Source: Desulfotignum sp. (GTDB lineage: Bacteria; Desulfobacterota; Desulfobacteria; Desulfobacterales; Desulfobacteraceae). From it: 37,817 nt of DNA. This document shows positions 22,932 to 30,517 of the stretch, piece by piece (position 1 is the stretch's first letter; every line of letters starts with the position of its first letter). Where the stretch lies: the NCBI GenBank assembly GCA_011390615.1, contig JAABSB010000008.1, forward strand, positions 1-37,817, given 5' to 3'. The translations under genes were made by a program, and so were the position numbers. The notes beneath the pieces are model-generated. The model searched no databases. It was not told where the DNA came from and worked only from the letters and a program-made list of their open reading frames with translations.

Positions 22932-25157
22932 ATGAAGATACAATTACAAAACAATCAAATCAACTTCTGTATCCTGGTCATGGTGCTGGCGGCTGCCGGC
23001 ATGGTTCTGGCTGTTTATCTTTTTTGGGCAGCAGTGTTTATTTCCTCTTTTGTGATCTTCTGCTTATGCGTGTTTTTTGCTGTTCATATACATAACCGGC
23101 AAATGGCTGTCCTGGATCAGATGCAAAAGGATCTGGACCGGGAACAGACAGCCCGGGCAAAAACACAAAAAGATCTGATCAGGGTATCTGAAAATGCAGA
23201 ACAGGCCATGAAAATCAAAGATGAATTTCTGGCCAACATGAGCCATGAAATCCGCAATCCCATGAATGGCATTATCGGTATGATGCATGTGCTCAAAGAT
23301 TCGGATCTTACCAAAGACCAACGCAAATATGCGGATATTGTCTACAACAGTGCCCAGGCCCTGCTTGTCATTGTCAACGATATCCTGGACCTGTCCAAAA
23401 TAGAGGCAGGAAAACTGGAACTGGATATCCGGCCCTTTGACCTGGAGATCGGCATCAGGGATATGGTATCCCTGCCCGAACTTCAGGCGCGGCAGAAAGG
23501 GATAGATTTTTCCTGGCACATCGACCCCCAGGTTCCCAGGCTGTTGAAAGGGGATATCGGACGTCTGCGGCAGATCATTTTGAATCTCATCGGCAATGCC
23601 GTCAAATTTACAGAATCAGGCAGCGTATCATTGGCAGTGACCCTGAATTTTGATGAAGAGACCCGGGCAGGGCTGCACTTTTCCGTTGAAGATACCGGTA
23701 TCGGCATCAAGGATACAACCATCACCCGGATTTTTGAATCCTTTAACCAGGCAGATGTTTCCACCACAAAACGCTTTGGCGGCACAGGCCTTGGGTTATC
23801 CATCTCCAGGCTGCTGGTGGAAAAAATGGGGGGACGTATCGGTGCAGAAAGTGTTGAGCTGGTGGGCAGCAGCTTCTGGTTTGACCTGGTATTTGAAAAA
23901 TCATCCTGTCAGGAAATCCGGGTGGATTCCACGGGGTTGTCTGTTTCTGACTGCCGGCTGCTGCTGGTGAGCGACGTTCCTGGTGCAGCCAAAAACCTGG
24001 TCAAACAGATTCAGCATCTGGGGGTTGCCCATGAACTGGCCATGGACGGCCCAGATGCATTTGACAGATTGCTGTCAGCTGAAGAACACCGTCATCCTTT
24101 TCATGTGGTGCTGATGGATGTACAGGAAACCAGCCGCTTTGCCCGGCACCTGGGAGAAAAAATCTGTAACAAAAAAATGCTTGCCGGCCTGAAGCTGATC
24201 CTGGTCACCGGGGTGGGTCAGAAAGGGGAAGCCCGTGAATTTGAGAAAATTGGATTTTCCGCTTTTTTAAGCAAACCCGTGGACCAGCTGCTGCTGGCTG
24301 ACTGCATCAGAACGGTTTTGGCAATGCCGCACACCATTCAAAAAGATCCCCTTCCCATCATCACCCGCTACAGTATCCAGGAAAACAGAAAACATGCCCA
24401 CAGGATACTGGTGGTGGAGGACATGGAAACCAACCGGATCACGGCCCAGGCATTGATCAGCAGGCTGGGGTATGCCATTGATGAGGCTGCAGATGGCAGA
24501 AATGCGCTGGAAAAACATGCCCAGGCCCCCTATGATTTGATTCTCATGGACTGTCAGATGCCGGTGATGGATGGATATGAAGCCACCCGGCAGATCAGGC
24601 ATCTTGAAGATCAGGAACAACTGAGCCGGGTACCCATCATTGCCATGACCGGCAATGCGTTTGAGCAGGACCGCAAAAAATGTTTTGCCGCAGGCATGGA
24701 TGACTTTATCACCAAACCTGTGCAGCCGGATATGCTGGCAAAAAAAATTTTACTGTATCTTTTTGCAGATTCAGATGCTGATCCGGATAAAACAGCTGAA
24801 CCAGATCCTGATCCCGGGCAGCCGGCGGAAGACAGCATGCGTTTTAACCAAGCGCAGTTATGGGAAAGGTTCGGCCATGATGGTGACATGATCCAGGAAA
24901 TTCTTGCATCCTTTTTCCAGGAGACTCCGGAGCTTTTGTCTGACCTGGCAGATGCTGTTGAAAAGCATAATATCCATGCGGTTAGTGCCTGTGCCCATGC
25001 ACTCAAAGGATCTGCTGCCAATGTCAATGCAGACCGATTAAAAGACCTTGCCCTAAGCCTGGAACAGGATGCAGCAAAAGACACGATTGGACTTCAAAAG
25101 AAATATGAAGAAATTTATACAGAATATGAACTGTTTACAGGAGAGGCTGCCCAATGA
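22932..25157 (+). CDS. Hybrid sensor histidine kinase (TM2-HisKA-HATPase-REC-REC-HPt)
   Basis: A 741-residue BarA/ArcB-style phosphorelay kinase. Two close hydrophobic helices (about 11-30 and 32-53) leave almost no periplasmic loop, so the signal is probably sensed in the membrane or cytoplasm. A coiled coil leads to the HisKA box NMSHEIRNPMNG (His105), then HATPase motifs (NLIGNAVKFTESG, DTGIGI, FGGTGLGLSI). The first receiver (about 340-460) has Asp396 and a lysine (LSKP) but only a partial acidic pocket. The second (about 485-605) is complete, with VVEDME, Asp540 in LILMDCQMPVMDG, and ITKP. The C-terminal HPt has His689 in AHALKGSAANV. The next gene overlaps by four bases. Confidence 0.93.
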   Translation: MKIQLQNNQINFCILVMVLAAAGMVLAVYLFWAAVFISSFVIFCLCVFFAVHIHNRQMAVLDQMQKDLDREQTARAKTQKDLIRVSENAEQAMKIKDEFLANMSHEIRNPMNGIIGMMHVLKDSDLTKDQRKYADIVYNSAQALLVIVNDILDLSKIEAGKLELDIRPFDLEIGIRDMVSLPELQARQKGIDFSWHIDPQVPRLLKGDIGRLRQIILNLIGNAVKFTESGSVSLAVTLNFDEETRAGLHFSVEDTGIGIKDTTITRIFESFNQADVSTTKRFGGTGLGLSISRLLVEKMGGRIGAESVELVGSSFWFDLVFEKSSCQEIRVDSTGLSVSDCRLLLVSDVPGAAKNLVKQIQHLGVAHELAMDGPDAFDRLLSAEEHRHPFHVVLMDVQETSRFARHLGEKICNKKMLAGLKLILVTGVGQKGEAREFEKIGFSAFLSKPVDQLLLADCIRTVLAMPHTIQKDPLPIITRYSIQENRKHAHRILVVEDMETNRITAQALISRLGYAIDEAADGRNALEKHAQAPYDLILMDCQMPVMDGYEATRQIRHLEDQEQLSRVPIIAMTGNAFEQDRKKCFAAGMDDFITKPVQPDMLAKKILLYLFADSDADPDKTAEPDPDPGQPAEDSMRFNQAQLWERFGHDGDMIQEILASFFQETPELLSDLADAVEKHNIHAVSACAHALKGSAANVNADRLKDLALSLEQDAAKDTIGLQKKYEEIYTEYELFTGEAAQ

Positions 25158-26302
25158 TTGCACTTGACACCATGTCTGTCCTGGTGGTGGATGATATGAA
25201 AAGCATGCGCCTGACCATCAGAAAAATGCTGCGCAGCCTGAACATCGGAAAGGATCTACTGTTTGCAGAAAATGGAAAACAAGGACTTGCCATTCTCAGG
25301 CAGACTCCCTGTGATCTGGCCATCATTGACTGGAACATGCCGGTGATGAACGGCTCAGAAATGCTCAACCACCTGAGAAGTGATAATAATCTCAGGGATA
25401 TGCCGGTGATTATGGTGACAGCGGAAAATGAAAGAGATATTGTGTCTGAGGTGGCGGAAATTGAAATTGATGCCTATCTACTCAAACCACTGACCCTGGC
25501 AGCACTGGATCAGAAAATCCGCCAGGTGGTGGAAAATGCCAATAACCCGGACCCCACGACCCGGTATCTGCAGACTGCTAGGGAATATGAAGAAGCCGGG
25601 AATCTGGAAAAGGCCATTGAGCAGATCCGGCTGGCATTGGTCAATAAACCTTCTGCATCCAGGATCTTGCGAAAAATGGGACTGCTCCATTTTAAGCTGG
25701 GCAAATCCGGGATCGGTGAAAAATGCCTTCAGAAGGCCATCGCTGTCAACCGCCAGGATACAGCATCCCGGATCAACCTGGCCGAATATTACCTGACAAA
25801 AAAACAGTACCAGAAGGCTGCTTCCCTCTATCTGGAGATTCTGGCGTTAAGCGACCGGTATTTTGAAAATGGGCTGGATCTTGGCAGAAAACTGCTGGGC
25901 CAGGGATTTTCCCAAGAGGCTCTGGATATTTTTTCAAAAATATTTGGCCGGTCCGGAAAGGCGTTGCAGATGAAAGAACGTATTATTGATATCTGTATTG
26001 CATACAAAGAATTTGCATTTGCCAAAGAAAAAATGGCCGATATTTTCAGGGACAACCCCTATAACAGCCAGATGGCATTCAAGGCAGGCATACTCCACCG
26101 GGATACCATGGATATGGAAACGGCCCTGGAATATTTTAAAACAGCAGACTCCCTGGAAAAAGGACATATAGGGGCCAAGATGGAAATAGCCAGAATTCAC
26201 TGGCGCAACAACCGCATCCTGGAGGCGGATGAGTGCCTGGCCCAGGTTCTTCGCCTGGATCCGGAAAACAAGGATGCCCAGGGCATGAGAAAAAAGCTTT
26301 GA
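25154..26302 (+). CDS. Response regulator with C-terminal TPR repeats
   Basis: A 382-residue protein. The receiver domain (1-125) is complete and CheY-like: VVDDMKSMRLTIRKML (Asp13, Asp14), LAIIDWNMPVMNG (phospho-acceptor Asp59), MVTAEN and LLKPL (Lys111). From residue 135 a series of TPR-like helical pairs follows (EYEEAGNLEKAIEQIRLAL, GLLHFKLGKSGIGEKCLQKAI, EYYLTKKQYQKAASLYLEIL, through ECLAQVLRLDPENKD). There is no DNA-binding or enzymatic output, so the output is probably protein-protein contact. The start overlaps the kinase stop (ATGA), strongly suggesting it is the phosphorelay target of that kinase's HPt domain. Confidence 0.88.
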   Translation: MIALDTMSVLVVDDMKSMRLTIRKMLRSLNIGKDLLFAENGKQGLAILRQTPCDLAIIDWNMPVMNGSEMLNHLRSDNNLRDMPVIMVTAENERDIVSEVAEIEIDAYLLKPLTLAALDQKIRQVVENANNPDPTTRYLQTAREYEEAGNLEKAIEQIRLALVNKPSASRILRKMGLLHFKLGKSGIGEKCLQKAIAVNRQDTASRINLAEYYLTKKQYQKAASLYLEILALSDRYFENGLDLGRKLLGQGFSQEALDIFSKIFGRSGKALQMKERIIDICIAYKEFAFAKEKMADIFRDNPYNSQMAFKAGILHRDTMDMETALEYFKTADSLEKGHIGAKMEIARIHWRNNRILEADECLAQVLRLDPENKDAQGMRKKL

Positions 26303-26317
26303 ACCGGTACTTTGATT

Positions 26318-27082
26318 TCAGGCGTTTGTCTGTGCCACATGGTTGATGGCAGAGGCCATGTATCCGGCCCCGAATCCGTTGTCGATATTTACCACTGCGA
26401 TATTGGATGCACATGAATTAAGCATGCCCAAAAGTGCGGTCATCCCCCCGAAGCTTGTACCGTATCCGATACTGGTGGGAACGGCAATGACAGGGGCTCC
26501 CACCATCCCCCCCACCACTGAGGGCAGTGCCCCTTCCATGCCGGCAGCCACAATGATCACACTGGCATCCATGATCATCTGCTGGTGGGCAAAAAGGCGG
26601 TGAATGCCTGCAACCCCCACATCAAACAGGGTTTCCACACGGTTGCCCATGGCCCGGGCTGTCAGGGCAGCTTCCTGTGCCACAGGGATATCCGAGGTGC
26701 CGGCAGATATGATGAGAACGGTTCCGATTCCGGTTATATCAGGCGCTTTTTTCTGGATGCACAGCAGTCTGGCCTCTGCATGGTACTGCGCTGATGCAAA
26801 CCGCGCAAGAACGGCTTCTGCTGTGGAAGGATCGATGCGGGTGACAAGAATGATATTTTCTCTGGGCACCATTTTTTCCAGGATTCCGATAATCTGTTCC
26901 CGGGTTTTTCCCTGACCGAAGATAACTTCCGGGAACCCTTTTCTCAGGGTCCGGTGATGGTCGATGCTGGCAAACCCGATGGATTCAAACGCCGGGCAGG
27001 TGAGCTGTTTTTGTGCTTCTGCCACACTGATGCGCCCATCTGCCAGCAGGGACAAAAGCCGGGTCATATCCTGGGGAGTCAT
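26318..27082 (-). CDS. larB: Nickel-pincer cofactor biosynthesis protein LarB
   Basis: A 254-residue protein of the AIR-carboxylase (PurE-like) superfamily. The C-terminal half shows GTVLIISAGTSDIPVAQEAALTARAMG, VAGMHR-like VGVAGIHRLFAHQ, VIIVAAGMEGALPSVVGGMVGAPVIAVPTSIGYG and NIAVVNIDNGFGAGYMA, all typical of LarB. LarB carboxylates and hydrolyses nicotinic acid adenine dinucleotide, the first step towards the Ni pincer cofactor of lactate racemase-type enzymes. larC, larE and larA are not in the window. It lies 15 bases behind an actin-like gene, probably on one transcript. The start is ATG 27082 with GGAAAA upstream. Confidence 0.9.
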   Translation of the reverse strand: MTPQDMTRLLSLLADGRISVAEAQKQLTCPAFESIGFASIDHHRTLRKGFPEVIFGQGKTREQIIGILEKMVPRENIILVTRIDPSTAEAVLARFASAQYHAEARLLCIQKKAPDITGIGTVLIISAGTSDIPVAQEAALTARAMGNRVETLFDVGVAGIHRLFAHQQMIMDASVIIVAAGMEGALPSVVGGMVGAPVIAVPTSIGYGTSFGGMTALLGMLNSCASNIAVVNIDNGFGAGYMASAINHVAQTNA

Positions 27083-27097
27083 ATTTTTTTTCCAGGG

Positions 27098-28261
27098 TTA
27101 CCGCCGGAGCCAGGAAAGGCCTTTGCCGGATTTGTCTGCCCTTTCCGGATCAGAATCAGTCTGGGGGGGTATTGGTGTTTCATTGTCATTCTCATGGTGT
27201 TTTTTTGCGGCAGAGGGGCCTTGGTTATTCTCTTTTTGGGGCGTGTTTTTTGCTGCATGCCATTTATATTGTCCGAACTTGCAGTATCCTTGTACATTGT
27301 TGAACCTGGCATCAATGTCTCTGGGGATGGGGATCACATTTCCTTCAATATTGGGAATCAGGTAATCAGCCAGTTCAATACTGCCCCCGCCGGACAGGAT
27401 AATGGAGTCAATATCCCAGTCATTTTCCCATAACCGGTTCAGGTCTGCGGCAATAGCGGCGGCTGCATGGGAATATACCCGTTTTTTCAGGTTGGTGATA
27501 TTGTATTCTTTGCCCCGGATTTTGATCATGCCGGATTCCATGAACTTGAAAATCCGGTAGAGTTCAATACTGATATTGCTTTCCTGGCGCAGCTTGTTGG
27601 CCACGGCGGAAAAGCATTTGGAGATCCCTGTTTCCATGGTGGAAGATCCGCGTTCAATGTACTGGAGATGGTCGAATATGGAAAAATCGGTGGTTTTGAA
27701 TCCAATATCCACTACCCCCAGTTTCTGGACTGCCAGTTCTTTGTTTTTGATCTTGCCGTATTCGTCAAAAATCAGGTTGAAAATAGAGCCTATGGGCTGG
27801 GGGATAACATGGATTTTGTCAATATGTATGCGCCGGGTAACATCTGCACCGTTCTGGTTGTGATAGGTGATTTCATGCACCCCCTGGATCATCTCCTTGA
27901 GCCGTTTGGAATCCCGGCGCAGATACCCCACAGGCAGTCCTGTGACCACATTTACGGGACCGGTTGTGTCAGTGCAGATGCCTGCTGCAGCAATGGCAAG
28001 GATTTTGACATAATTTTCCACCAGTTTTTCCTGGTCCAGGGTAAATTCAGGTATATTGGACTGCTGTTCTGCAAAAGACCCGAGAAAATAGGTTTTGTCT
28101 TCAAGGGTGATATGCAGTTTTGCTGTGGAAGAGGTATCTCCCAGAGAAGATTGGAACTGGATATCGGCTGCATCCCCCATAAGGGATTTAAAAATAACGG
28201 AGTTCTTGCCGTTATAGGCTTTTGTAAATCCAAAACCAACATCAATGCCCAGTATTTCCAT
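27098..28261 (-). CDS. Actin-like ATPase of the ParM/StbA type
   Basis: A 387-residue actin-fold protein. Phosphate 1 is GIDVGFGFTKAY (residues 4-15), phosphate 2 is LGVVDIGFKTTDFSIF, and the adenosine motif is IILSGGGSIELADYL. It also has the VNVVTGLPVGYL segment typical of ParM/Alp-like and archaeal Ta0583-like proteins. The last about 50 residues form a polar, low-complexity tail rich in Lys, Pro, Asp and Glu. Plasmid ParM needs a small adaptor (ParR) and a centromere; neither is apparent here, and the gene looks chromosomal. It could form filaments for positioning some cargo, which is unknown. A strong GGAGG precedes ATG 28261. larB follows after 15 bases. Confidence 0.82.
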   Translation of the reverse strand: MEILGIDVGFGFTKAYNGKNSVIFKSLMGDAADIQFQSSLGDTSSTAKLHITLEDKTYFLGSFAEQQSNIPEFTLDQEKLVENYVKILAIAAAGICTDTTGPVNVVTGLPVGYLRRDSKRLKEMIQGVHEITYHNQNGADVTRRIHIDKIHVIPQPIGSIFNLIFDEYGKIKNKELAVQKLGVVDIGFKTTDFSIFDHLQYIERGSSTMETGISKCFSAVANKLRQESNISIELYRIFKFMESGMIKIRGKEYNITNLKKRVYSHAAAAIAADLNRLWENDWDIDSIILSGGGSIELADYLIPNIEGNVIPIPRDIDARFNNVQGYCKFGQYKWHAAKNTPQKENNQGPSAAKKHHENDNETPIPPQTDSDPERADKSGKGLSWLRR

Positions 28262-28297
28262 GTAATGCCTCCTCCGGAGTTTAAACCATTTGTTCAG

Positions 28298-28327
28298 TAG
28301 ATAGCATTATGAAACAAAGATAGTCAA
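28298..28327 (-). promoter_or_regulatory. Possible promoter of the actin-like gene and larB
   Basis: On the minus strand, TTGACT (28327-28322) and TATCTA (28303-28298) are separated by 18 bases, about 35 bases before ATG 28261. The match is fair in -35 and moderate in -10. Confidence 0.4.
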
Positions 28328-28358
28328 GGGCTAATGAAAGGCAGACAGAGCAGGCACC

Positions 28359-28387
28359 TTGCACTATCCGGCCAAATCAGATATAAG
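28359..28387 (+). promoter_or_regulatory. Promoter of cmoA-cmoB
   Basis: TTGCAC (28359-28364) and TATAAG (28382-28387) are separated by 17 bases. The start would be near 28394, leaving a 25-base leader with AAGGA before ATG 28419. This also argues against the upstream in-frame TTG at 28359 as a start codon. Confidence 0.6.
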
Positions 28388-28418
28388 GTTGTGCAAAATT
28401 TATCAAGGATACAATTTC

Positions 28419-29177
28419 ATGGAACGTGACAGGGTATTTGCCAGAAAACAGCACCAGATCAAACCCTTTGCCTTTAACCGAAAGGTGGCCAAAGTGTTTG
28501 ACGATATGCTGGTGCGGTCGGTTCCCCTTTACAGGGAAAGCATATACCGCCAGGCCAGACTGGCCAGCCGGTTTTATCTGACAGGCACCCGCATGTATGA
28601 TCTGGGCTGCTCCCACGGCAACCTGGGACAGCTGATCTGTGAACAGTTCCAGCACCAGGCATTTACCATGGTGGGGGTGGACACATCCTGGCCCATGCTG
28701 GAAAAGTACCGGCAGCGGCTGCCACAATTCGGCCCTGGCGGTGCAATCCATCTGGTGTGCGGATCCATGGAAGATGTCAAAATTGCGAACGCATCAGTGG
28801 TGGTGGTTAACCTGACCCTGCAGTTTCTGGATGTGTCACAGCGGGACGGGCTCATCTGCCGGATATTTTCCGGGCTGCTGCCCGGGGGTGTTCTGCTGCT
28901 CATGGAGAAAACCGTCCATCCTGATGCATTCGGCAATGCCCTTGAACAGGACGTTTACAGGCAGTTCAAACGGGAAAACGGATATTCAGACCTGGAAATC
29001 AGCCAGAAGCGGGATGCCCTGGAAAAGGTACTGGTGCCTGATACCTTGAAAACCCATTTCAGGCGCCTGGAACAGGCAGGATTTTCTTTTGTGGATGTCT
29101 GGCTCAAATGGTTTAATTTCAGCAGCATAATAGCTGTGAAAGCACCATGTGACAAGGCATCTGCTGCCAAAAAATAA
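28419..29177 (+). CDS. cmoA: Carboxy-S-adenosyl-L-methionine synthase CmoA
   Basis: A 252-residue methyltransferase-fold enzyme that converts SAM plus prephenate to carboxy-SAM. Typical features are KPFAFNRKVAKVFDDMLVRSVPLYRESI near the N-terminus, the SAM loop MYDLGCSHGNLG, VGVDTSWPMLEKYR, and MEKTVHPDAFGN late in the domain. The match to E. coli CmoA is clear in the FDxxVAxVFxDMxxRSVPxY block. ATG 28419 has AAGGA ten bases upstream and lies just after the predicted transcription start. Carboxy-SAM is used by CmoB, encoded 29 bases downstream, to form 5-oxyacetyl-uridine (cmo5U34) in tRNA, which widens wobble decoding. Confidence 0.9.
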   Translation: MERDRVFARKQHQIKPFAFNRKVAKVFDDMLVRSVPLYRESIYRQARLASRFYLTGTRMYDLGCSHGNLGQLICEQFQHQAFTMVGVDTSWPMLEKYRQRLPQFGPGGAIHLVCGSMEDVKIANASVVVVNLTLQFLDVSQRDGLICRIFSGLLPGGVLLLMEKTVHPDAFGNALEQDVYRQFKRENGYSDLEISQKRDALEKVLVPDTLKTHFRRLEQAGFSFVDVWLKWFNFSSIIAVKAPCDKASAAKK

Positions 29178-29206
29178 GGAGCTGTGCAAAGACAGCATAT
29201 CCTGGT

Positions 29207-30175
29207 ATGGAAACATTTTTATCACAGAACAAACAATTTCTGCCGGGACCTCTTTTTACATCACTGGCTGATCTGGTCAGAAAAAAAAGGCGGTTTCTGG
29301 ACCGTGCCGGCGGCAATTTTCTGCGGTACCAAAATATCGTCAGCCAGATCCCCGATTTTGTGCCTTCTGAAAAAAATGTTGATGCCCCGGCTGTCAGGGC
29401 CGGGATCTCTTCAGACATCTCACAACAGGAGAGGCAGTTTCTCAAAGCTCGGATTTTGCAGCTTGCACCCTGGCGCAAAGGGCCTTTTGATCTGTTTGGC
29501 ATCCATGTGGATGCTGAATGGCGGTCAGACATGAAATGGGACCGGGTGGCCCCCCATCTGCCGGATCTGACAGGCATGCGGATCCTGGATATCGGATCCA
29601 GTAACGGATACTACATGTTCCGCATGGCAGCAAAAAAACCGTTGTTTGTCCTTGGACTGGAACCCCAGAGCGCGTTTTATTGCCAGTACCTGGCTGTCCA
29701 GAAATTTGTGGATCAGAAAAACGTATTCTGCCTGCCGGCGGCCCATGAAGACCTGCCCGGGATGGATGGATATTTTGACCTGGTATTTTGTATGGGCATT
29801 CTCTACCACCGCAAATCTCCGGTGGACATGCTCAAAGATATTCATAAAAACCTTATGCCTTCCGGTCATATCGTCCTGGAAAGCCTGGTGCTGGACGGAC
29901 GGAAAAGCCTGTGCCTGTTTCCTGAAAACCGGTACGCCAAAATGCGCAATGTATATTTTATCCCGGATTTGTCGGTAATGGAATCCTGGCTTTTACGAGC
30001 CGGTTTCCAGGATGTCCGCTGTGTGGATGTCACCCCAACGACATCTGCAGAACAGCGCAAAACCGAGTGGATTCAGACCGAATCTCTGGCGGATTTTCTG
30101 GATCCCAGTGATTCGCAAAAAACTGTTGAAGGGTATCCAGCCCCTGTGCGGGCGATTTTTATTGCCAAAAGATGA
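29207..30175 (+). CDS. cmoB: tRNA U34 carboxymethyltransferase CmoB
   Basis: A 322-residue enzyme that transfers the carboxymethyl group of carboxy-SAM to 5-hydroxyuridine at tRNA position 34. Signatures shared with E. coli CmoB are LAPWRKGPFDLFGIHVDAEWRSDMKWDRV, ILDIGSSNGYYMFRM (GCGSGYHM in E. coli), FCMGILYHRKSPVDML, RYAKMRNVYFIP and the C-terminal TEWIQTESLADFLDPSDSQKTVEGYPAP. Length and order are normal. It is co-transcribed with cmoA. The SAM loop reads GSSNG rather than GCGSG, a mild departure. The 342-base gap that follows belongs to the mgtE leader. Confidence 0.95.
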   Translation: METFLSQNKQFLPGPLFTSLADLVRKKRRFLDRAGGNFLRYQNIVSQIPDFVPSEKNVDAPAVRAGISSDISQQERQFLKARILQLAPWRKGPFDLFGIHVDAEWRSDMKWDRVAPHLPDLTGMRILDIGSSNGYYMFRMAAKKPLFVLGLEPQSAFYCQYLAVQKFVDQKNVFCLPAAHEDLPGMDGYFDLVFCMGILYHRKSPVDMLKDIHKNLMPSGHIVLESLVLDGRKSLCLFPENRYAKMRNVYFIPDLSVMESWLLRAGFQDVRCVDVTPTTSAEQRKTEWIQTESLADFLDPSDSQKTVEGYPAPVRAIFIAKR

Positions 30176-30196
30176 CAGGTTGTCCGGGATTTTTGT

Positions 30197-30225
30197 TTGA
30201 CAGATAAAGGCATTGAATGTATTAT
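30197..30225 (+). promoter_or_regulatory. Promoter of mgtE
   Basis: A perfect TTGACA (30197-30202) and TATTAT (30220-30225) are separated by 17 bases. The predicted start near 30232 leaves about 285 bases of leader before the mgtE GTG at 30518, which is unusually long and suggests RNA-level control. Confidence 0.7.
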
Positions 30226-30303
30226 TAAATGATTTTGTGTTCTGGAAATATGCTGCATGACAATCATGTGCAAAACCGATGTTAACTGCTTTATGACGAG
30301 GAT

Positions 30304-30444
30304 ATGAAAATGGATGACGAAGGTGGTAGTCCTCACTTATCGATGTCTGTAATTTTTGGTGGAAAACAACATTTTCATGAAATCCCGCTGTTAACGACAG
30401 GTACGGAAATCACGGCATCCTGGTGTAAAACCCCTATGCTTTGA
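30304..30444 (+). CDS. Possible 46-codon upstream ORF in the mgtE leader
   Basis: An ORF runs from ATG 30304 (or the inner ATG 30310, which has GAGGA at better spacing) to TGA 30444. The peptide starts acidic and Gly-rich (MDDEGGSPHLSMSV) and has a hydrophobic/polar middle (HFHEIPLLTTGTEITASW). It ends 12 bases before the paired RNA elements at 30457-30496. It could be a translated sensor ORF, as in some magnesium-transport leaders, or chance. No similarity was recognised. The remaining leader (30226-30303) shows nothing clear. Confidence 0.3.
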   Translation: MKMDDEGGSPHLSMSVIFGGKQHFHEIPLLTTGTEITASWCKTPML

Positions 30445-30456
30445 TTTCACTTTTCA

Positions 30457-30510
30457 AGGCCAGCACCTCCGGCCTGCCTGTCTTTTTTGGCGGGCCATAT
30501 ACTAAGGAGG
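30457..30510 (+). promoter_or_regulatory. Competing RNA structures at the mgtE ribosome-binding site
   Basis: Three elements overlap. AGGCC (30457-30461) can pair with GGCCT (30471-30475), with a T-rich run (30481-30488) five bases later. GGCCTGCC (30471-30478) can pair with GGCGGGCC (30489-30496), with one G-U pair and the T-run in its loop. CCTCC (30466-30470 region) is complementary to the GGAGG of the Shine-Dalgarno AAGGAGG (30504-30510). The first two are mutually exclusive. This is what a transcriptional or translational switch looks like, but I do not match it to a known magnesium riboswitch. Confidence 0.4.
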
Positions 30511-30517
30511 CAGGGCC

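Noticed and set aside
27467-28300. 277-codon plus-strand ORF antisense to the actin-like gene
   Set aside because: The minus strand shows all three nucleotide-binding motifs of an actin fold. The antisense translation has no recognisable pattern.
28359-28418. 20-codon N-terminal extension of cmoA from TTG 28359
   Set aside because: The TTG is part of a well-spaced -35 element, the extension has no CmoA-like residues, and ATG 28419 has a ribosome site.
30226-30517. M-box (ykoK) magnesium riboswitch
   Set aside because: The conserved core sequences of the M-box were not recognised by eye. A covariance-model search would be needed to settle it, so only competing hairpins are claimed.
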